This document shows, piece after piece, positions 34,383 through 44,512 of a stretch of 64,000 bases of DNA. The DNA lies in contig NZ_JBEPJZ010000001.1 in NCBI RefSeq assembly GCF_040496035.1, positions 62,001 through 126,000 of the forward strand, in the 5' to 3' direction. Origin of the DNA: Agromyces sp. SYSU T00194. GTDB lineage: Bacteria; Actinomycetota; Actinomycetes; Actinomycetales; Microbacteriaceae. The stretch's first letter is position 1, and each line of letters starts with the position of its first letter. The position numbers and the translations under genes are program-made. The notes below the pieces were generated by a model. It saw nothing but the letters and a program-made list of their open reading frames with translations, did not search any database and was not told the DNA's origin.

Positions 34383-34928
34383 TTACGGGGCGGCGGTCTC
34401 GGCGTGGTCCGCACCGAGCACGGCGACCAGGTCGGCACCCGTCTGCGCGAACTCCTCGGAGAGGCGCACCTCGCTCGTGCCGATGGCCTGGGCGACCCCG
34501 CGGGCGGCGCCCTCGAGCTCCGCGCTCGCGTAGTAGACGACCGTGGTCTGGATGTCGTTCTCGCTGGCGTTGGCGGTCGTGCCCACCGTGAAGCCCGCCT
34601 CCGCGATGATCCCCGCCGCCGACGCCGCGAGCCCGGCCTCGGAAGTGCCGTTGAGCACGGTCACCGGCACGCTCGGGTCGACGGTCGGCTCCGCCGTCGC
34701 GACCGCCTCGGTCGACTCGACCGGCAGGGGGACGTCCTCCGGGAACAGCCGGTCGTCGAGCGCCATGACCGCGGCGATGCCGAAGCCCGCGAGCACCACG
34801 GTGGCGAACGCCGCCCACGCGAACCCCGCCCACGCGGAGCGACGGCGGACCGGCGCGCGGTGCGCGCCCACGCGGTGCAGCGCGTCGGGGATCTCGTCGA
34901 ACCGGTCTCGGGGGTACTTCTCTGCCAT
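34383..34928 (-). CDS. LytR_C-domain membrane-anchored protein
   Basis: 181 aa. A basic cytoplasmic N-terminus (1-33), one TM segment (about 34-57), a Pro/Glu/Thr-rich linker, then a LytR_C domain (about 85-165) beginning VPVTVLNGTSEAGLAASAAGIIAEAGF and containing TTVVYYASAELEGAARGVAQAI. Such domains accompany LytR-CpsA-Psr wall-polymer ligases, but here the catalytic domain is absent, so the protein may be an accessory factor for wall glycopolymer work. It follows the DUF3263 gene by 22 bases. Confidence 0.85.
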   Translation of the reverse strand: MAEKYPRDRFDEIPDALHRVGAHRAPVRRRSAWAGFAWAAFATVVLAGFGIAAVMALDDRLFPEDVPLPVESTEAVATAEPTVDPSVPVTVLNGTSEAGLAASAAGIIAEAGFTVGTTANASENDIQTTVVYYASAELEGAARGVAQAIGTSEVRLSEEFAQTGADLVAVLGADHAETAAP

Positions 34929-34950
34929 CGGGGTCCAGTCGGGTCAGCGG

Positions 34951-35235
34951 TCAGTCGCCGGTGCGGCCGTACGACAGCGCACGGCGCGACCTGGCCCGCG
35001 CGCGCGCGTCCCGCAGGCGCTGCAGCCGCTTCACCAGCATCGGGTCGTGGCGCAGCGCGTCGGGCGAGTCGATGAGTGCACCGAGCACCTGATAGTACCG
35101 GGCCGGACCGAAGCCGAACGCGTCGCGGATCGCCTCCTCCTTCGCGCCGGCGTGCGACCACCACTCGCGCTCGAACTCGAGCACGCGCACCTCGCGCTCC
35201 GAGAGCCCGCCCGAGTGGTCGGCGGCGTCCGGCAT
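34951..35235 (-). CDS. DUF3263-family protein
   Basis: 94 aa, helical. LSEREVRVLEFEREWWSHAGAKEEAIRD followed by FGFGPARYYQVLGALIDSP and a basic tail matches DUF3263, a small actinobacterial family with a winged-helix-like look, probably DNA-binding; function unknown. GGAGGGAG lies close before ATG 35235, and TAGGAT further upstream may be the -10 box. Adjacent to the LytR_C gene, the usual pairing in related genomes as I recall it. Confidence 0.85.
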   Translation of the reverse strand: MPDAADHSGGLSEREVRVLEFEREWWSHAGAKEEAIRDAFGFGPARYYQVLGALIDSPDALRHDPMLVKRLQRLRDARARARSRRALSYGRTGD

Positions 35236-35392
35236 CCGCACTCCCTCCACCCGATCGTCCGGCGCAATCCTAGGCGCGCGAGACCGCACCGCCGCGGGAA
35301 CATGCCGACGCCGCAGGATGTTGCGTTCGAAGACGTCACGCGACGGCGCCGGGCCGGCGCCCGCGTAGGATGACGCCGATGAAGGGAGCACG

Positions 35393-35806
35393 ATGAGCTA
35401 CGAGGTCCGCAAGTCCGACGACGAGTGGCGCGAGGAGCTCGGCAGCGAGCGGTACTCGGTGCTGCGCGAGGCGGGCACGGAGCGACCGTGGACCGGTGAG
35501 CACCTCGACGAGGAGCGCGCGGGTGTCTACACGTGCGGCGCGTGCAACGCGGAGCTGTTCCGCAGCGGCACGAAGTTCGACTCCGGCTGCGGCTGGCCGA
35601 GCTTCTACGAGTCCGTGCGCCCCGACGCGGTCGAGCTGCTCGAGGACCGCTCGCTCGGCATGGAGCGCACCGAGGTGCGCTGCGCGGGGTGCGGCTCGCA
35701 CCTCGGCCACGTCTTCCCCGACGGCTTCGGCACGCCGACCGGCGACCGCTACTGCATGAACTCGATCGCGCTCGACTTCACCCCGGAGGACGGCCCGGCG
35801 GCGTAG
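35393..35806 (+). CDS. msrB: Peptide-methionine (R)-S-oxide reductase
   Basis: 137 aa cytosolic repair enzyme reducing methionine-R-sulfoxide. The structural zinc site is YTCGACN with its partner VRCAGCGSHLGHVFPDG; the catalytic Cys lies in RYCMNSIAL near the end, and FDSGCGWPSF is the family signature. Length is normal. AAGGGAG precedes the ATG, and TAGGAT 20 bases earlier may be the promoter. No msrA is adjacent. Confidence 0.97.
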   Translation: MSYEVRKSDDEWREELGSERYSVLREAGTERPWTGEHLDEERAGVYTCGACNAELFRSGTKFDSGCGWPSFYESVRPDAVELLEDRSLGMERTEVRCAGCGSHLGHVFPDGFGTPTGDRYCMNSIALDFTPEDGPAA

Positions 35807-35862
35807 CCCGCGGGCCCGGGGCATCCGCCGGCCGATCGCCGCGTCAGGGGCTCGCACCACGG

Positions 35863-35935
35863 AGCCGACTGCGGGACTCGAACCCGCAACCTACGCTTTA
35901 CAAGAGCGTTGCGCTACCGATTGCGCCAAGTCGGC
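35863..35935 (-). tRNA. tRNA-Thr (anticodon UGU)
   Basis: 73 nt cloverleaf: acceptor GCCGACT/AGTCGGC, D stem GCGC/GCGC, anticodon stem ACGCT/AGCGT with loop CTTGTAA, T arm GCGGG-TTCGAGT-CCCGC, discriminator U. The anticodon UGU reads ACA/ACG threonine codons. No encoded CCA end. TATCAT at 35961-35966 on the same strand may be its -10 box. Confidence 0.95.
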
Positions 35936-35966
35936 CTGGGCCCTCGCGGAACCCACGGTCATGATA

Positions 35967-36000
35967 CGGCAGGGGCCCGGCTCGCGCCGGGCCCCTGCCG
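35967..36000 (-). terminator. Hairpin terminator after the DsbA-like gene
   Basis: Perfect 15-base arms (35967-35981 and 35986-36000) with a four-base loop, 16 bases past the stop of the thiol-oxidoreductase gene and before the tRNA-Thr. Confidence 0.8.
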
Positions 36001-36015
36001 TTCACCCGGACGAGC

Positions 36016-36927
36016 TCACCCGTCCTCGGGCTCGGGCGTCGGCGTGGCCGTCGCCTCGGTGTACGTGTCGGCCGTGGCCTGCAGCACGAAGGAGGCGAAC
36101 TCCGCCGGGTCGGTCAGCGACCCAGAGTACTGCTTGCCGTTGACGACGACGGTCGGCGTGCCGCGCTGCTGGGTGTCGATGTCGGAGTTCGGGATCGGCT
36201 CGGAGAGGAAGCGGTTCGTGGCGTCCTGCACCCAGCTCTTGAACTCGGTGTCGTCGATGCACTGCTCGACGGTGGAGATCGAGCTCACGCCGGCCTCGGC
36301 CGCGAACGCCTTGAGCTCGTCGTTGCTGAGGCCCGTCGAGCCCTCCTCGGGCTGGTTCGCGAACAGCAGCGCATTGAAGTCGTAGAAGGCCTCCGGCGAG
36401 GTGTCGGCGACGCAGCCGGCGGCGTTGGCCGCGCGCAGGGAGTACTGCGTGCCGGCCGACCGGTTCGTCAGGATCGCCACCGGGTGGATCTCGATGGTCG
36501 CCGCGCCCGACTCGACCATGGTGCGGATCTGGTCGCCGTTGGTGGTCTCGAACTGGCCGCAGAACGGGCACAGGTAGTCGACGTACGTCACGATGTTCGC
36601 GATGGTGCCGCTCTCGTCCTGCGTGGTCGCGGTCGGCTCCTCCTCGGGCTGGAGCGCGACGGTCTCGACCGGCTCCATGCCGACGTCGAAGAGGATGCCG
36701 TCGCTGGCCATGTTGCGCGGCCCCGGGCCCTCGGGCTGGATGTTCTGCCAGATGAGCGTGCCGATGAGGGCGGCGATCGCGATGACCGCGACGATGACGC
36801 CGCCCTGGATCAGGAACTTGTTGCGCCGCTCGCGCTTGCGCTGCTCCTCGCGCAGCAGGCGGGCCTTCTCACGCGCCGCCTCGCGCCGTTCGTTCTTGGT
36901 GGGTCGGTCCGATCCGCCGTAGGTCAT
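36016..36927 (-). CDS. DsbA/DsbG-like membrane-anchored thiol oxidoreductase
   Basis: 303 aa. A highly basic cytoplasmic N-terminus (EAAREKARLLREEQRKRERR), one TM anchor (about 39-60), then an extracytoplasmic thioredoxin-fold domain with insertion of the DsbA helical part. The redox motif is CPFC (Cys120-Cys123) in VDYLCPFCGQFE, and the cis-proline loop reads RGTPTVVVNGK. Probably catalyses disulfide formation or isomerisation in exported proteins. Related actinobacterial proteins are annotated as thioredoxin-domain or DsbA-family. Divergent from the ABC ATPase gene; closes with a strong hairpin. Confidence 0.92.
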   Translation of the reverse strand: MTYGGSDRPTKNERREAAREKARLLREEQRKRERRNKFLIQGGVIVAVIAIAALIGTLIWQNIQPEGPGPRNMASDGILFDVGMEPVETVALQPEEEPTATTQDESGTIANIVTYVDYLCPFCGQFETTNGDQIRTMVESGAATIEIHPVAILTNRSAGTQYSLRAANAAGCVADTSPEAFYDFNALLFANQPEEGSTGLSNDELKAFAAEAGVSSISTVEQCIDDTEFKSWVQDATNRFLSEPIPNSDIDTQQRGTPTVVVNGKQYSGSLTDPAEFASFVLQATADTYTEATATPTPEPEDG

Positions 36928-37177
36928 CGATGAGTCTCCGTCTGCTGTGGGCGCGCAGGAATGCTGCGAACGCAAGAGACGATCGTAGGGCCGCACGCTG
37001 GGAATCGTCCAAATGCCCACGGCATGGGGACAACACGAGCATTCCTCGACGGTGATGTGCGCATCGCACCCGCGGCATGGCATACTGGGGCGCGTGTCGA
37101 TGCCACGGCGGCGTCGACGCATTCCATTCACAACGGATCGTCCGGCACGTACCTGCCGGTGAAGGAGCAGTAGAACA

Positions 37178-38278
<1,101 letters not shown>

Positions 38279-38299
38279 CCGGTCCCGCACCGTACCGAC

Positions 38300-38335
38300 G
38301 ACGCCGGTCGGGACCCTCGGGTCCCGGCCGGCGTC
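38300..38335 (+). terminator. Hairpin terminator after the ABC ATPase gene
   Basis: 17-base arms with a single G-U pair (38300-38316 and 38319-38335), starting 21 bases past the stop. No U tract. Confidence 0.75.
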
Positions 38336-38350
38336 GCCGTTCGGGTCCAG

Positions 38351-38356
38351 TACGGT
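38351..38356 (+). promoter_or_regulatory. -10 box TACGGT, leaderless promoter of the DUF4032 gene
   Basis: TACGGT ends seven bases before ATG 38364; no Shine-Dalgarno sequence. Confidence 0.5.
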
Positions 38357-38363
38357 TGCAGCA

Positions 38364-39680
38364 ATGAGCGCCTCACTCTCCATCACCTCCGCCACGGTCG
38401 ACCCGGCCCTGCTCGACCTGCCGTGGGACCTGCCCCTCGACGCCTGGCCGAGCGAGACCATCGCGGCGTTGCCCAAGGGCATCTCGCGACACCTGGTGCG
38501 CTTCGCCCACTTCGGCGGCTACGTCGTCGCGGTCAAGGAGACCACCGCGGAAATGGCGCGCGGCGAGTACGAGATGCTCCGCACCCTCCAGCGCCTCATG
38601 GTGCCGTGCGTCGAGCCGGTCGCCGTCATCTCGAACCGCGTCGACGCCGACGGCGAGCCGCTGCGCCCCGTGCTGGTGACGCGTCACCTGCGGTTCTCGC
38701 TCCCCTATCGCGCCCTGTTCTCGCAGACGCTGCGCCCGGACACCGCGACGCGCCTGGTCGACGCCCTGGCGGTGCTGCTCGTGCGGCTGCACATCATCGG
38801 GTTCTTCTGGGGCGACGTGTCGCTGTCGAACACGCTCTTCCGGCGCGACGCCGGCGCGTTCGCCGCCTACCTGGTCGACGCCGAGACCGGCAAGCTCTAC
38901 GAGGGCGGGCTCTCCAACGGCCAGCGCGAGAACGACCTCGAGATCGCGCGCGTGAACATCGCCGGGGAACTGCTCGACCTCGAGGCGGGCGGTCGCGTCG
39001 CCGACGAACTCGACCCGGTGCGCATCTCCGACGGCATCGTGGACGCCTACCGGAGCCTCTGGAGCGAGCTGACCGGCACCGAGTCGTTCTCGAGCGCCGA
39101 GCGCTGGCGCATCAACGAACGGGTGAACCGCCTGAACGCGCTCGGCTTCGACATCGAGGAGCTCGCGATCCGCACCGACGACTCGGGCACGACCGTGCGC
39201 ATCCGACCCAAGGTGGTCGACGCCGGCCACCACCATCGCCGGCTGCTGCGCCTCACGGGCCTCGACGCACAGGAGAACCAGGCGCGCCGGCTGCTCAACG
39301 ACCTCGACAGCTACCGCGCCGTCTACGGCCGGCCCGACACCGATGAGGAGATGATCGCCCACGAGTGGCTCGTGCGGGTGTTCGAGCCCGTGATCCGCTC
39401 GATCCCCTCCGACCTCAAGGGCAAGCTCGAGCCGGCGGAGATGTTCCACCAGCTGCTCGAGCACCGCTGGTTCATGGCACAGGAGGCGGGCCACGACATC
39501 CCGCTGGCCGAGGCGATGTCGTCGTACGTCAACACGGTGCTGCGCCACCGGCGCGACGAGGCGACCGTGATCGCACCGCCGACCGAGGCGATCACCATGC
39601 CCACGACCATGATCGGCCAGGCGACCGGGCCGATCTCGACGCTCGGCGACGAGGACGGCGACTGGCGCTCGCGGGTCTAG
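38364..39680 (+). CDS. DUF4032 protein with kinase-like motifs
   Basis: 438 aa actinobacterial protein of the DUF4032 type. The N-terminal 190 residues show a kinase-like order: Lys58 in YVVAVKE, an acidic helix (Glu68/Glu70), LHIIGFFWGDVSLSNTLF with Asp151 and Asn156, and LVDAETGKLYEG with Asp172, resembling the VAIK lysine, catalytic Asp/Asn and metal-binding Asp of lipopolysaccharide-kinase-like folds. The C-terminal part (about 210-400) is the conserved DUF4032 region, followed by a Thr/Met-rich tail. Substrate unknown. It lies four bases from convergent rlmB. Confidence 0.85.
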   Translation: MSASLSITSATVDPALLDLPWDLPLDAWPSETIAALPKGISRHLVRFAHFGGYVVAVKETTAEMARGEYEMLRTLQRLMVPCVEPVAVISNRVDADGEPLRPVLVTRHLRFSLPYRALFSQTLRPDTATRLVDALAVLLVRLHIIGFFWGDVSLSNTLFRRDAGAFAAYLVDAETGKLYEGGLSNGQRENDLEIARVNIAGELLDLEAGGRVADELDPVRISDGIVDAYRSLWSELTGTESFSSAERWRINERVNRLNALGFDIEELAIRTDDSGTTVRIRPKVVDAGHHHRRLLRLTGLDAQENQARRLLNDLDSYRAVYGRPDTDEEMIAHEWLVRVFEPVIRSIPSDLKGKLEPAEMFHQLLEHRWFMAQEAGHDIPLAEAMSSYVNTVLRHRRDEATVIAPPTEAITMPTTMIGQATGPISTLGDEDGDWRSRV

Positions 39681-39684
39681 CCGG

Positions 39685-40692
39685 CTAGTCCTGGGCGCGC
39701 AGCTTGGCCACCTCGTAGAGCGTGACCGACGCCGCGATGCCGGCGTTCAGCGACTCGGTGGACGCGTGGATCGGGATCGACACGATCGCGTCGCAGGTCT
39801 CGGTGACCAGGCGCGACAGGCCCTTGCCCTCACTGCCGACGACGACCACGATCGGGCGGTCGGCGAACGACAGGCCGGGCAGGCTCACGTCGCCGCCGCC
39901 GTCGAGTCCGAGCACGAAGACGCCGCGCTCCTTCAGTGCCTTGAGCGTCTGGGTGAGGTTCGACGCCATCGCGACCGGCACCCGCGCGGCGGCGCCGGCC
40001 GAGGTCTTCCACGCCGAGGCGGTGACGCCGACGGAGCGGCGCTGCGGCACGATGACGCCCTGGCCGCCGAACGCGGCGGTGGAGCGGATGATGGCGCCGA
40101 GGTTGCGCGGATCGGTGATGCCGTCGAGCGCCACGAACAGCGGCAGCTCGTCGCGGTCCAGCACCTCGTCGAGCAGTTCGACCGGGTGCGCGTACTCGTA
40201 CGGCGGCACCTTGAGCGCGAGTCCCTGGTGCACCCCGCCCTCGCCGGCGAGCCGGTCGAGCTCGGGCCGCATGACCTCCATGATCGGGATGCCGCGGTTC
40301 GTGGCGACCTTCAGCGCCTCGCGCACGCGATCGTCCATCTCGACCCGCGCCGCGACGTAGAGCGTCGAGGCGGGGATGCGGGCGCGCAGCGCCTCGACCA
40401 CGGCGTTGCGCCCGGTCACGATCTCCGACTCGTCGCCGGACTTCGACCTGCGCGAGGCGCCCGAGGCGCCGCGGGGGGCGCCCTGAGGGCCACCGCGACC
40501 ACCCTGCTTGGCGGCACGACGCTCGGCGGCGGCCTTGCGCTTGTGCGCGGCGTGGTACTCGCGGTCCTCGGCCTTGGGGGTCGGGCCCTTGCCCTCGAGC
40601 GCCTTCCGCCCGTGCCCGCCGGTGCCGGCCTGGGGGTTCTTGCCCTTCTTGCGCACGGCTCCCGCGCGCGGCTTTCCGCTGCTGCCCTTCAT
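39685..40692 (-). CDS. rlmB: 23S rRNA 2'-O-ribose methyltransferase RlmB (SpoU family)
   Basis: 335 aa. The first 88 residues are a basic, low-complexity extension (Lys/Gly/Ala/Arg). The L30e-like substrate-binding part starts with EIVTGRNAVVEALRARIP, and the SPOUT catalytic domain has ALDGITDPRNLGAIIRSTAAFG, VVVGSEGKGLSRLV and IPIHASTESLNAGIAASVTLYE. It methylates G2251 (E. coli numbering) with SAM. The ATG overlaps the cysS stop (ATGA), part of the cysS-rlmB unit. The long basic extension probably helps bind rRNA. Confidence 0.96.
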   Translation of the reverse strand: MKGSSGKPRAGAVRKKGKNPQAGTGGHGRKALEGKGPTPKAEDREYHAAHKRKAAAERRAAKQGGRGGPQGAPRGASGASRRSKSGDESEIVTGRNAVVEALRARIPASTLYVAARVEMDDRVREALKVATNRGIPIMEVMRPELDRLAGEGGVHQGLALKVPPYEYAHPVELLDEVLDRDELPLFVALDGITDPRNLGAIIRSTAAFGGQGVIVPQRRSVGVTASAWKTSAGAAARVPVAMASNLTQTLKALKERGVFVLGLDGGGDVSLPGLSFADRPIVVVVGSEGKGLSRLVTETCDAIVSIPIHASTESLNAGIAASVTLYEVAKLRAQD

Positions 40693-42110
40693 GTGCCGAG
40701 ACTCCAATGCGTTCCGTGGGCGGTGTCCTCGAGCATGATGCCCGCACCGGTCAGTTCGGCGCGGATGCGGTCGGCCTCGCCGTAGTCCTTGGCCTCGCGC
40801 GCCGCGTGGCGATCGTCGAGCAGGCGCGAGACGAGCGCGTCGAGCGCCGAGGCCGCCGCCGACTCGTCGTGGCCGCCGGCGTGCACCGCCTCGCGCGGGT
40901 CGATGCCGAGCACCTCGGTCATCGCGCGCACCTCGGCGTGGGCCTGCGCCGCCGCGGGCAGGTCGGCCGCGTCGAGGGCCTGGTTGCCGGCGCGCACGGC
41001 GTCGTGGAGCACGGCGAGTGCCTGCGGCACTCCCAGGTCGTCGTCCATCGCGAGGCCGAAGGCCTCGGGCACGACCTCCGCGCCGGTGCCGACGAAGCGG
41101 GTGCCGGTGAGGCGCCGCTCGGCGCGCTCGAGGAACCCCGTGATGCGCTCGAGCGCGGCCTCCGCCTCGCCGATCGAGGCCGGGCTGTAGTCGAGGGTGG
41201 AGCGGTAGTGCGCCTGGCCGAGCAGGTAGCGCACGACGAGCGGGCGGGCGAGCCCGAGCAGGTCGGCGGCGTAGACCGAGTTGCCGAGCGACTTCGACAT
41301 CTTCTGGCCGGAGACGTTCACCAGCCCGTTGTGCACCCAGTAGGCGGCGAACGCGTCCCCGGCGGCGGTCGACTGCGCGAGCTCGTTCTCGTGGTGCGGG
41401 AAGCGGAGGTCGAGCCCGCCGCCGTGGATGTCGAAGTGCGCACCGAGGTACCGCTTCGACATGGCGGAGCACTCGATGTGCCAGCCGGGACGGCCGCGGC
41501 CCCACGGCGACTCCCACGCGGCATCCGCGGGTTCCTCGGGCTTGTGGCCCTTCCACAGGGCGAAGTCGCGCTCGTCGCGCTTGCCGCGCGGGTCGGCGTC
41601 GGCGGCGGCCTCCATGTGGTCGCGGCTCTGCCGGGTGAGCGCGCCGTAGTCGGGCCACGACGACGTGTCGAAGTACACGTCGCCCGAGTCGTCGGGTGCC
41701 GGGTACGCGTGCCCGCGCGCGATGAGCTCGGCGATGATGTCCTGCATCTGGGTGACGCTCGCGGTCGCCCGGGGCTCGTAGGTCGGTGCGAGGATGCCGA
41801 GGCGCTGGTAGGCGGCCGTGAACTCGAGCTCGTACCGGTACGCCAGCGCCCACCAGCGCTCGCCCGACTCCGAGGCGTTGACGAGGATCTTGTCGTCGAT
41901 GTCGGTGACGTTGCGCACGAAGGTCACGTCGTACCCGCGGTAGGTGAGCCAGCGGCGCAGGATGTCGTACACGAGCGCGCTGCGCAGGTGCCCGATGTGC
42001 GGGCTCGACTGCACGGTCGGGCCGCAGACGTACATGCCGACGTGCCCCTCGCGGAGGGGCGCGAAGTCACGCAGCGACTGTGCCTTCGAGTCGTAGATGC
42101 GCAGTGTCAC
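40689..42110 (-). CDS. cysS: Cysteinyl-tRNA synthetase
   Basis: 473 aa class I synthetase. The HIGH motif is at 38-41 ([12 protein letters not shown]), a zinc site Cys lies in [19 protein letters not shown] and [16 protein letters not shown] are family blocks, and KMSKS is in [13 protein letters not shown] 42108-42110 is used because TAGGCT lies seven bases upstream, a leaderless layout. It is followed by rlmB with an ATGA overlap. Confidence 0.97.
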   Translation of the reverse strand: MTLRIYDSKAQSLRDFAPLREGHVGMYVCGPTVQSSPHIGHLRSALVYDILRRWLTYRGYDVTFVRNVTDIDDKILVNASESGERWWALAYRYELEFTAAYQRLGILAPTYEPRATASVTQMQDIIAELIARGHAYPAPDDSGDVYFDTSSWPDYGALTRQSRDHMEAAADADPRGKRDERDFALWKGHKPEEPADAAWESPWGRGRPGWHIECSAMSKRYLGAHFDIHGGGLDLRFPHHENELAQSTAAGDAFAAYWVHNGLVNVSGQKMSKSLGNSVYAADLLGLARPLVVRYLLGQAHYRSTLDYSPASIGEAEAALERITGFLERAERRLTGTRFVGTGAEVVPEAFGLAMDDDLGVPQALAVLHDAVRAGNQALDAADLPAAAQAHAEVRAMTEVLGIDPREAVHAGGHDESAAASALDALVSRLLDDRHAAREAKDYGEADRIRAELTGAGIMLEDTAHGTHWSLGT

Positions 42111-42117
42111 GCGAGCA

Positions 42118-42123
42118 AGCCTA
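42118..42123 (-). promoter_or_regulatory. -10 box TAGGCT, leaderless promoter of cysS
   Basis: TAGGCT on the minus strand ends seven bases before GTG 42110; no Shine-Dalgarno sequence. Confidence 0.5.
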
Positions 42124-42140
42124 CCGGCGCGCCCGCCGCG

Positions 42141-43310
42141 TCACTGTGGCGTGACGAGCGCCGTCGCGATCGCGGCCACGCCCTCGCCGCGGCCGGTGAA
42201 CCCGAGCCCGTCGGTGGTGGTCGCCGACACGCTCACCGGGGCGCCGACGATCGCCGAGAGGACGCGCTCGGCCTCCGCGCGACGCGGCGCGAGCTTCGGC
42301 CGGTTGCCGACGACCTGCACGGCCACGTTGCCGACCCGCCAGCCCGCCGCATCGAGGCGTCGCACCGTCTCGGCCAGGAAGATCTCGCCGTGCGCGCCGG
42401 CCAGCCGCGGGTCGTCGGTGCCGAACATGCCGCCGATGTCGCCGAGGCCCGCGGCCGACAGCAGGGCGTCGCAGACGGCGTGCGCGACCGCGTCGCCGTC
42501 GCTGTGGCCCGACAGCCCGCGCTCGCCGGGCCAGTGCAGCCCCGCGAGCCGGAGCTCGGCGGCGGGGTCGTCGTCGAACGCGTGCACGTCGACGCCCTGG
42601 CCGACGCGGGTCGCGGGCGCGGTCGGGGCCGCGAGCTGTTCCGCCCGGCGCAGGTCGGCCGGCACGGTGATCTTGAAGGAGCGCGCGTCGCCGGGGACGA
42701 CCTCGACCTCGAGGCCGGCGGATGCGACGAGTGCGGCGTCGTCGGTGTGCTCGGCCCCCGCGGCGGCGTACGCCCGTGCGAGTTCGTCCCGCGGGAAGCC
42801 CTGCGGCGTCTGGACCGCCGCGAGCTGCGAGCGGTCGACGGTCTCGAGCACGCGTCGCCCGTCGACCCGCTTGATCGTGTCGATGACGTCGAGCACCGGG
42901 ATCACGCCGCAGCCGCGCGCGCGCACGGCCGCGACCACCTCGTCGAACACGGCGGCCGGCGTGAAGGGGCGCGCGGCATCGTGGACGAGGACCGTGTCGA
43001 CGGGATCGGGCAGCGCCGCGATGCCCGCGGCGACGGACGCCTGGCGGGACGCGCCGCCCGCGACCACGCGCGCCGGCGTCGCGTCGCCCAGCACGCCCGC
43101 GCAGATGTCGCGGGCGCGCTCGACGTGGTCGGCGGGAGCCACCACGACGACGGCGGCGGACTCGGCCATGCCGGCCACGGCATGCAGCGCGCGTCCGAGG
43201 ATCGTGCCCGCGCCGAGCGGCACGAATGCCTTCGGCACGTCGGCGCCCAGGCGCGTGCCGCTGCCGGCGGCGACGACGATGACTCCCACGGTGGCGGTGC
43301 GCTCGATCAC
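42141..43310 (-). CDS. ispDF: Bifunctional IspD-IspF (MEP isoprenoid pathway)
   Basis: 389 aa fusion. Residues 1-230 are Isp[51 protein letters not shown]. Residues 231-389 are Isp[12 protein letters not shown] with the zinc ligands Asp and His, [27 protein letters not shown], and [13 protein letters not shown]. It makes CDP-ME and later MEcPP in the MEP pathway; the IspE step is encoded elsewhere. GTG 43308-43310 is the start; the upstream carD stop is 46 bases away. Mycobacteria keep ispD and ispF separate at the same location, as I recall. Confidence 0.96.
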   Translation of the reverse strand: MIERTATVGVIVVAAGSGTRLGADVPKAFVPLGAGTILGRALHAVAGMAESAAVVVVAPADHVERARDICAGVLGDATPARVVAGGASRQASVAAGIAALPDPVDTVLVHDAARPFTPAAVFDEVVAAVRARGCGVIPVLDVIDTIKRVDGRRVLETVDRSQLAAVQTPQGFPRDELARAYAAAGAEHTDDAALVASAGLEVEVVPGDARSFKITVPADLRRAEQLAAPTAPATRVGQGVDVHAFDDDPAAELRLAGLHWPGERGLSGHSDGDAVAHAVCDALLSAAGLGDIGGMFGTDDPRLAGAHGEIFLAETVRRLDAAGWRVGNVAVQVVGNRPKLAPRRAEAERVLSAIVGAPVSVSATTTDGLGFTGRGEGVAAIATALVTPQ

Positions 43311-43356
43311 GTGTCGAGCGTATCGCTGCCGACGGGGAGCCCGGCGTGCGGTGCGA

Positions 43357-43839
43357 CTAGGAGGCGAGGACCTCGTCGAGGACGGTCGACGCCTGCTCCT
43401 CGTCGGTCTTCTCCGCGAGCGCGAGCTCCGAGATGAGGATCTGGCGGGCCTTGGCGAGCATGCGCTTCTCACCCGCCGAGAGGCCGCGGTCCTGGTCGCG
43501 GCGCCAGAGGTCGCGCACGACCTCCGAGACCTTGATCACGTCGCCCGACGCGAGCTTCTCCAGGTTCGCCTTGTAACGGCGCGACCAGTTGGTGGGCTCC
43601 TCGGTGAACGGGGCGCGCAGCACCTCGAAGACCTTGTCGAGGCCCTCCTTGCCGATCACGTCGCGGACGCCGACCAGGTCGACGTTCTCGGCGGGGACCT
43701 CGATGACCAGGTCGCCCTGCGTGACGTTCAGCTTGAGGTAGAGCTTCTCTTCACCTTTGATGATCCTCTTCTTCACCTCGGTGATGGTTGCGGCTCCGTG
43801 GTGGGGATAGACGACAGTCTCGCCGACCTCAAAAAGCAT
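43357..43839 (-). CDS. carD: CarD-family RNA polymerase-binding regulator
   Basis: 160 aa. [19 protein letters not shown] opens the RNA polymerase beta-binding (RID/Tudor-like) domain (about 1-60); the C-terminal helical DNA-binding domain (about 70-160) includes the conserved Trp in [18 protein letters not shown]. CarD stabilises open promoter complexes, notably at rRNA genes. ATG 43837-43839 is the start, with AAAGGA nine bases upstream and TATCCT further up as -10 box. Leads the leftward carD-ispDF-cysS-rlmB series. Confidence 0.97.
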   Translation of the reverse strand: MLFEVGETVVYPHHGAATITEVKKRIIKGEEKLYLKLNVTQGDLVIEVPAENVDLVGVRDVIGKEGLDKVFEVLRAPFTEEPTNWSRRYKANLEKLASGDVIKVSEVVRDLWRRDQDRGLSAGEKRMLAKARQILISELALAEKTDEEQASTVLDEVLAS

Positions 43840-43865
43840 GAATATATGTCCTTTCGGCAACGTTC

Positions 43866-43871
43866 AGGATA
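43866..43871 (-). promoter_or_regulatory. -10 box TATCCT of carD
   Basis: TATCCT on the minus strand gives a leader of about 20 bases containing the AAAGGA ribosome site. Confidence 0.5.
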
Positions 43872-43958
43872 CCACAGCACCTCCGTGCTAGGGTTCGCTC
43901 CCCCACCTCCGGCGGACCCGGGCGGCACCGCCGGCGGGGTCGCACGGGCACCATCGGC

Positions 43959-43964
43959 TAGACT
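43959..43964 (+). promoter_or_regulatory. -10 box TAGACT of the LpqE-like gene
   Basis: TAGACT starts 64 bases before GTG 44023. A perfect 11+1+11 base dyad (43980-44002) sits between it and the GGAGG ribosome site. Confidence 0.5.
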
Positions 43965-43979
43965 CTGATGCGTTCTCGC

Positions 43980-44002
43980 GCGCGCGCACGTCGTGCGCGC
44001 GC
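43980..44002 (+). promoter_or_regulatory. Perfect 23-bp dyad in the LpqE-like gene leader
   Basis: GCGCGCGCACG-T-CGTGCGCGCGC, complementary over 11 bases on each side. It would form a stable hairpin in the mRNA leader or serve as an operator. The following CTTGGAGG ribosome site is only about 10 bases away. Confidence 0.5.
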
Positions 44003-44022
44003 ACCCCGGACTTGGAGGTTCA

Positions 44023-44508
44023 GTGAAGGCGCGTCACGCGGCATCCGTCGCCCTTGCCCTCGGCATCGCACTCGCGGGCACGGGATGCTCGATGATCACC
44101 TACCAGGCGACCACCGAGCCCTACGACGCCAGCGACGGCGTGAGCGCCGACGTCGGCGAGCTCGACATCCGCAACGCGCTGGTCGTCTCGGAGGACGGCC
44201 AGGACGGCAACCTCCTCATGACCGTCGTCAACAACGGCGACGACGACGTCGACCTGTCCGTGCAGTACGGTTCGGGTTCCTCGCGGTCCACCGAGATCGT
44301 CGCGATCGACGGCGGCGCGACCGTGGTCTTCGGCACGGGCGACTTCGAGGTCGAGGACGTGACGGAGCCGACGCTGCTGAGCGGCATCGACACGCCGCCC
44401 GGCGACCTGCTCGAGGTCTACTTCCAGTACGGCGGCGAGCCGGGCGTCGACGCGCTCGTGCCGGTGCTCGACGGCGGCCTGCCGGAGTACGCCCCCTACG
44501 TGCCGTAG
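44023..44508 (+). CDS. lpqE: LpqE-like lipoprotein
   Basis: 161 aa from GTG 44023 (GGAGG upstream). Signal peptide VKARHAASVALALGIALAGTGC ends in a lipobox-like LAGTGC, so Cys24 region would be lipidated; -3 Gly is not ideal. The mature part begins MITYQATTEPYDASDGVSADVGELDIRNALVV and is a beta-rich domain. The position divergent from carD matches lpqE beside carD in mycobacteria, which I use for the name. Role unknown, perhaps envelope-associated copper or wall function. Followed by a hairpin-repeat array. Confidence 0.8.
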   Translation: MKARHAASVALALGIALAGTGCSMITYQATTEPYDASDGVSADVGELDIRNALVVSEDGQDGNLLMTVVNNGDDDVDLSVQYGSGSSRSTEIVAIDGGATVVFGTGDFEVEDVTEPTLLSGIDTPPGDLLEVYFQYGGEPGVDALVPVLDGGLPEYAPYVP

Positions 44509-44512
44509 CCGG

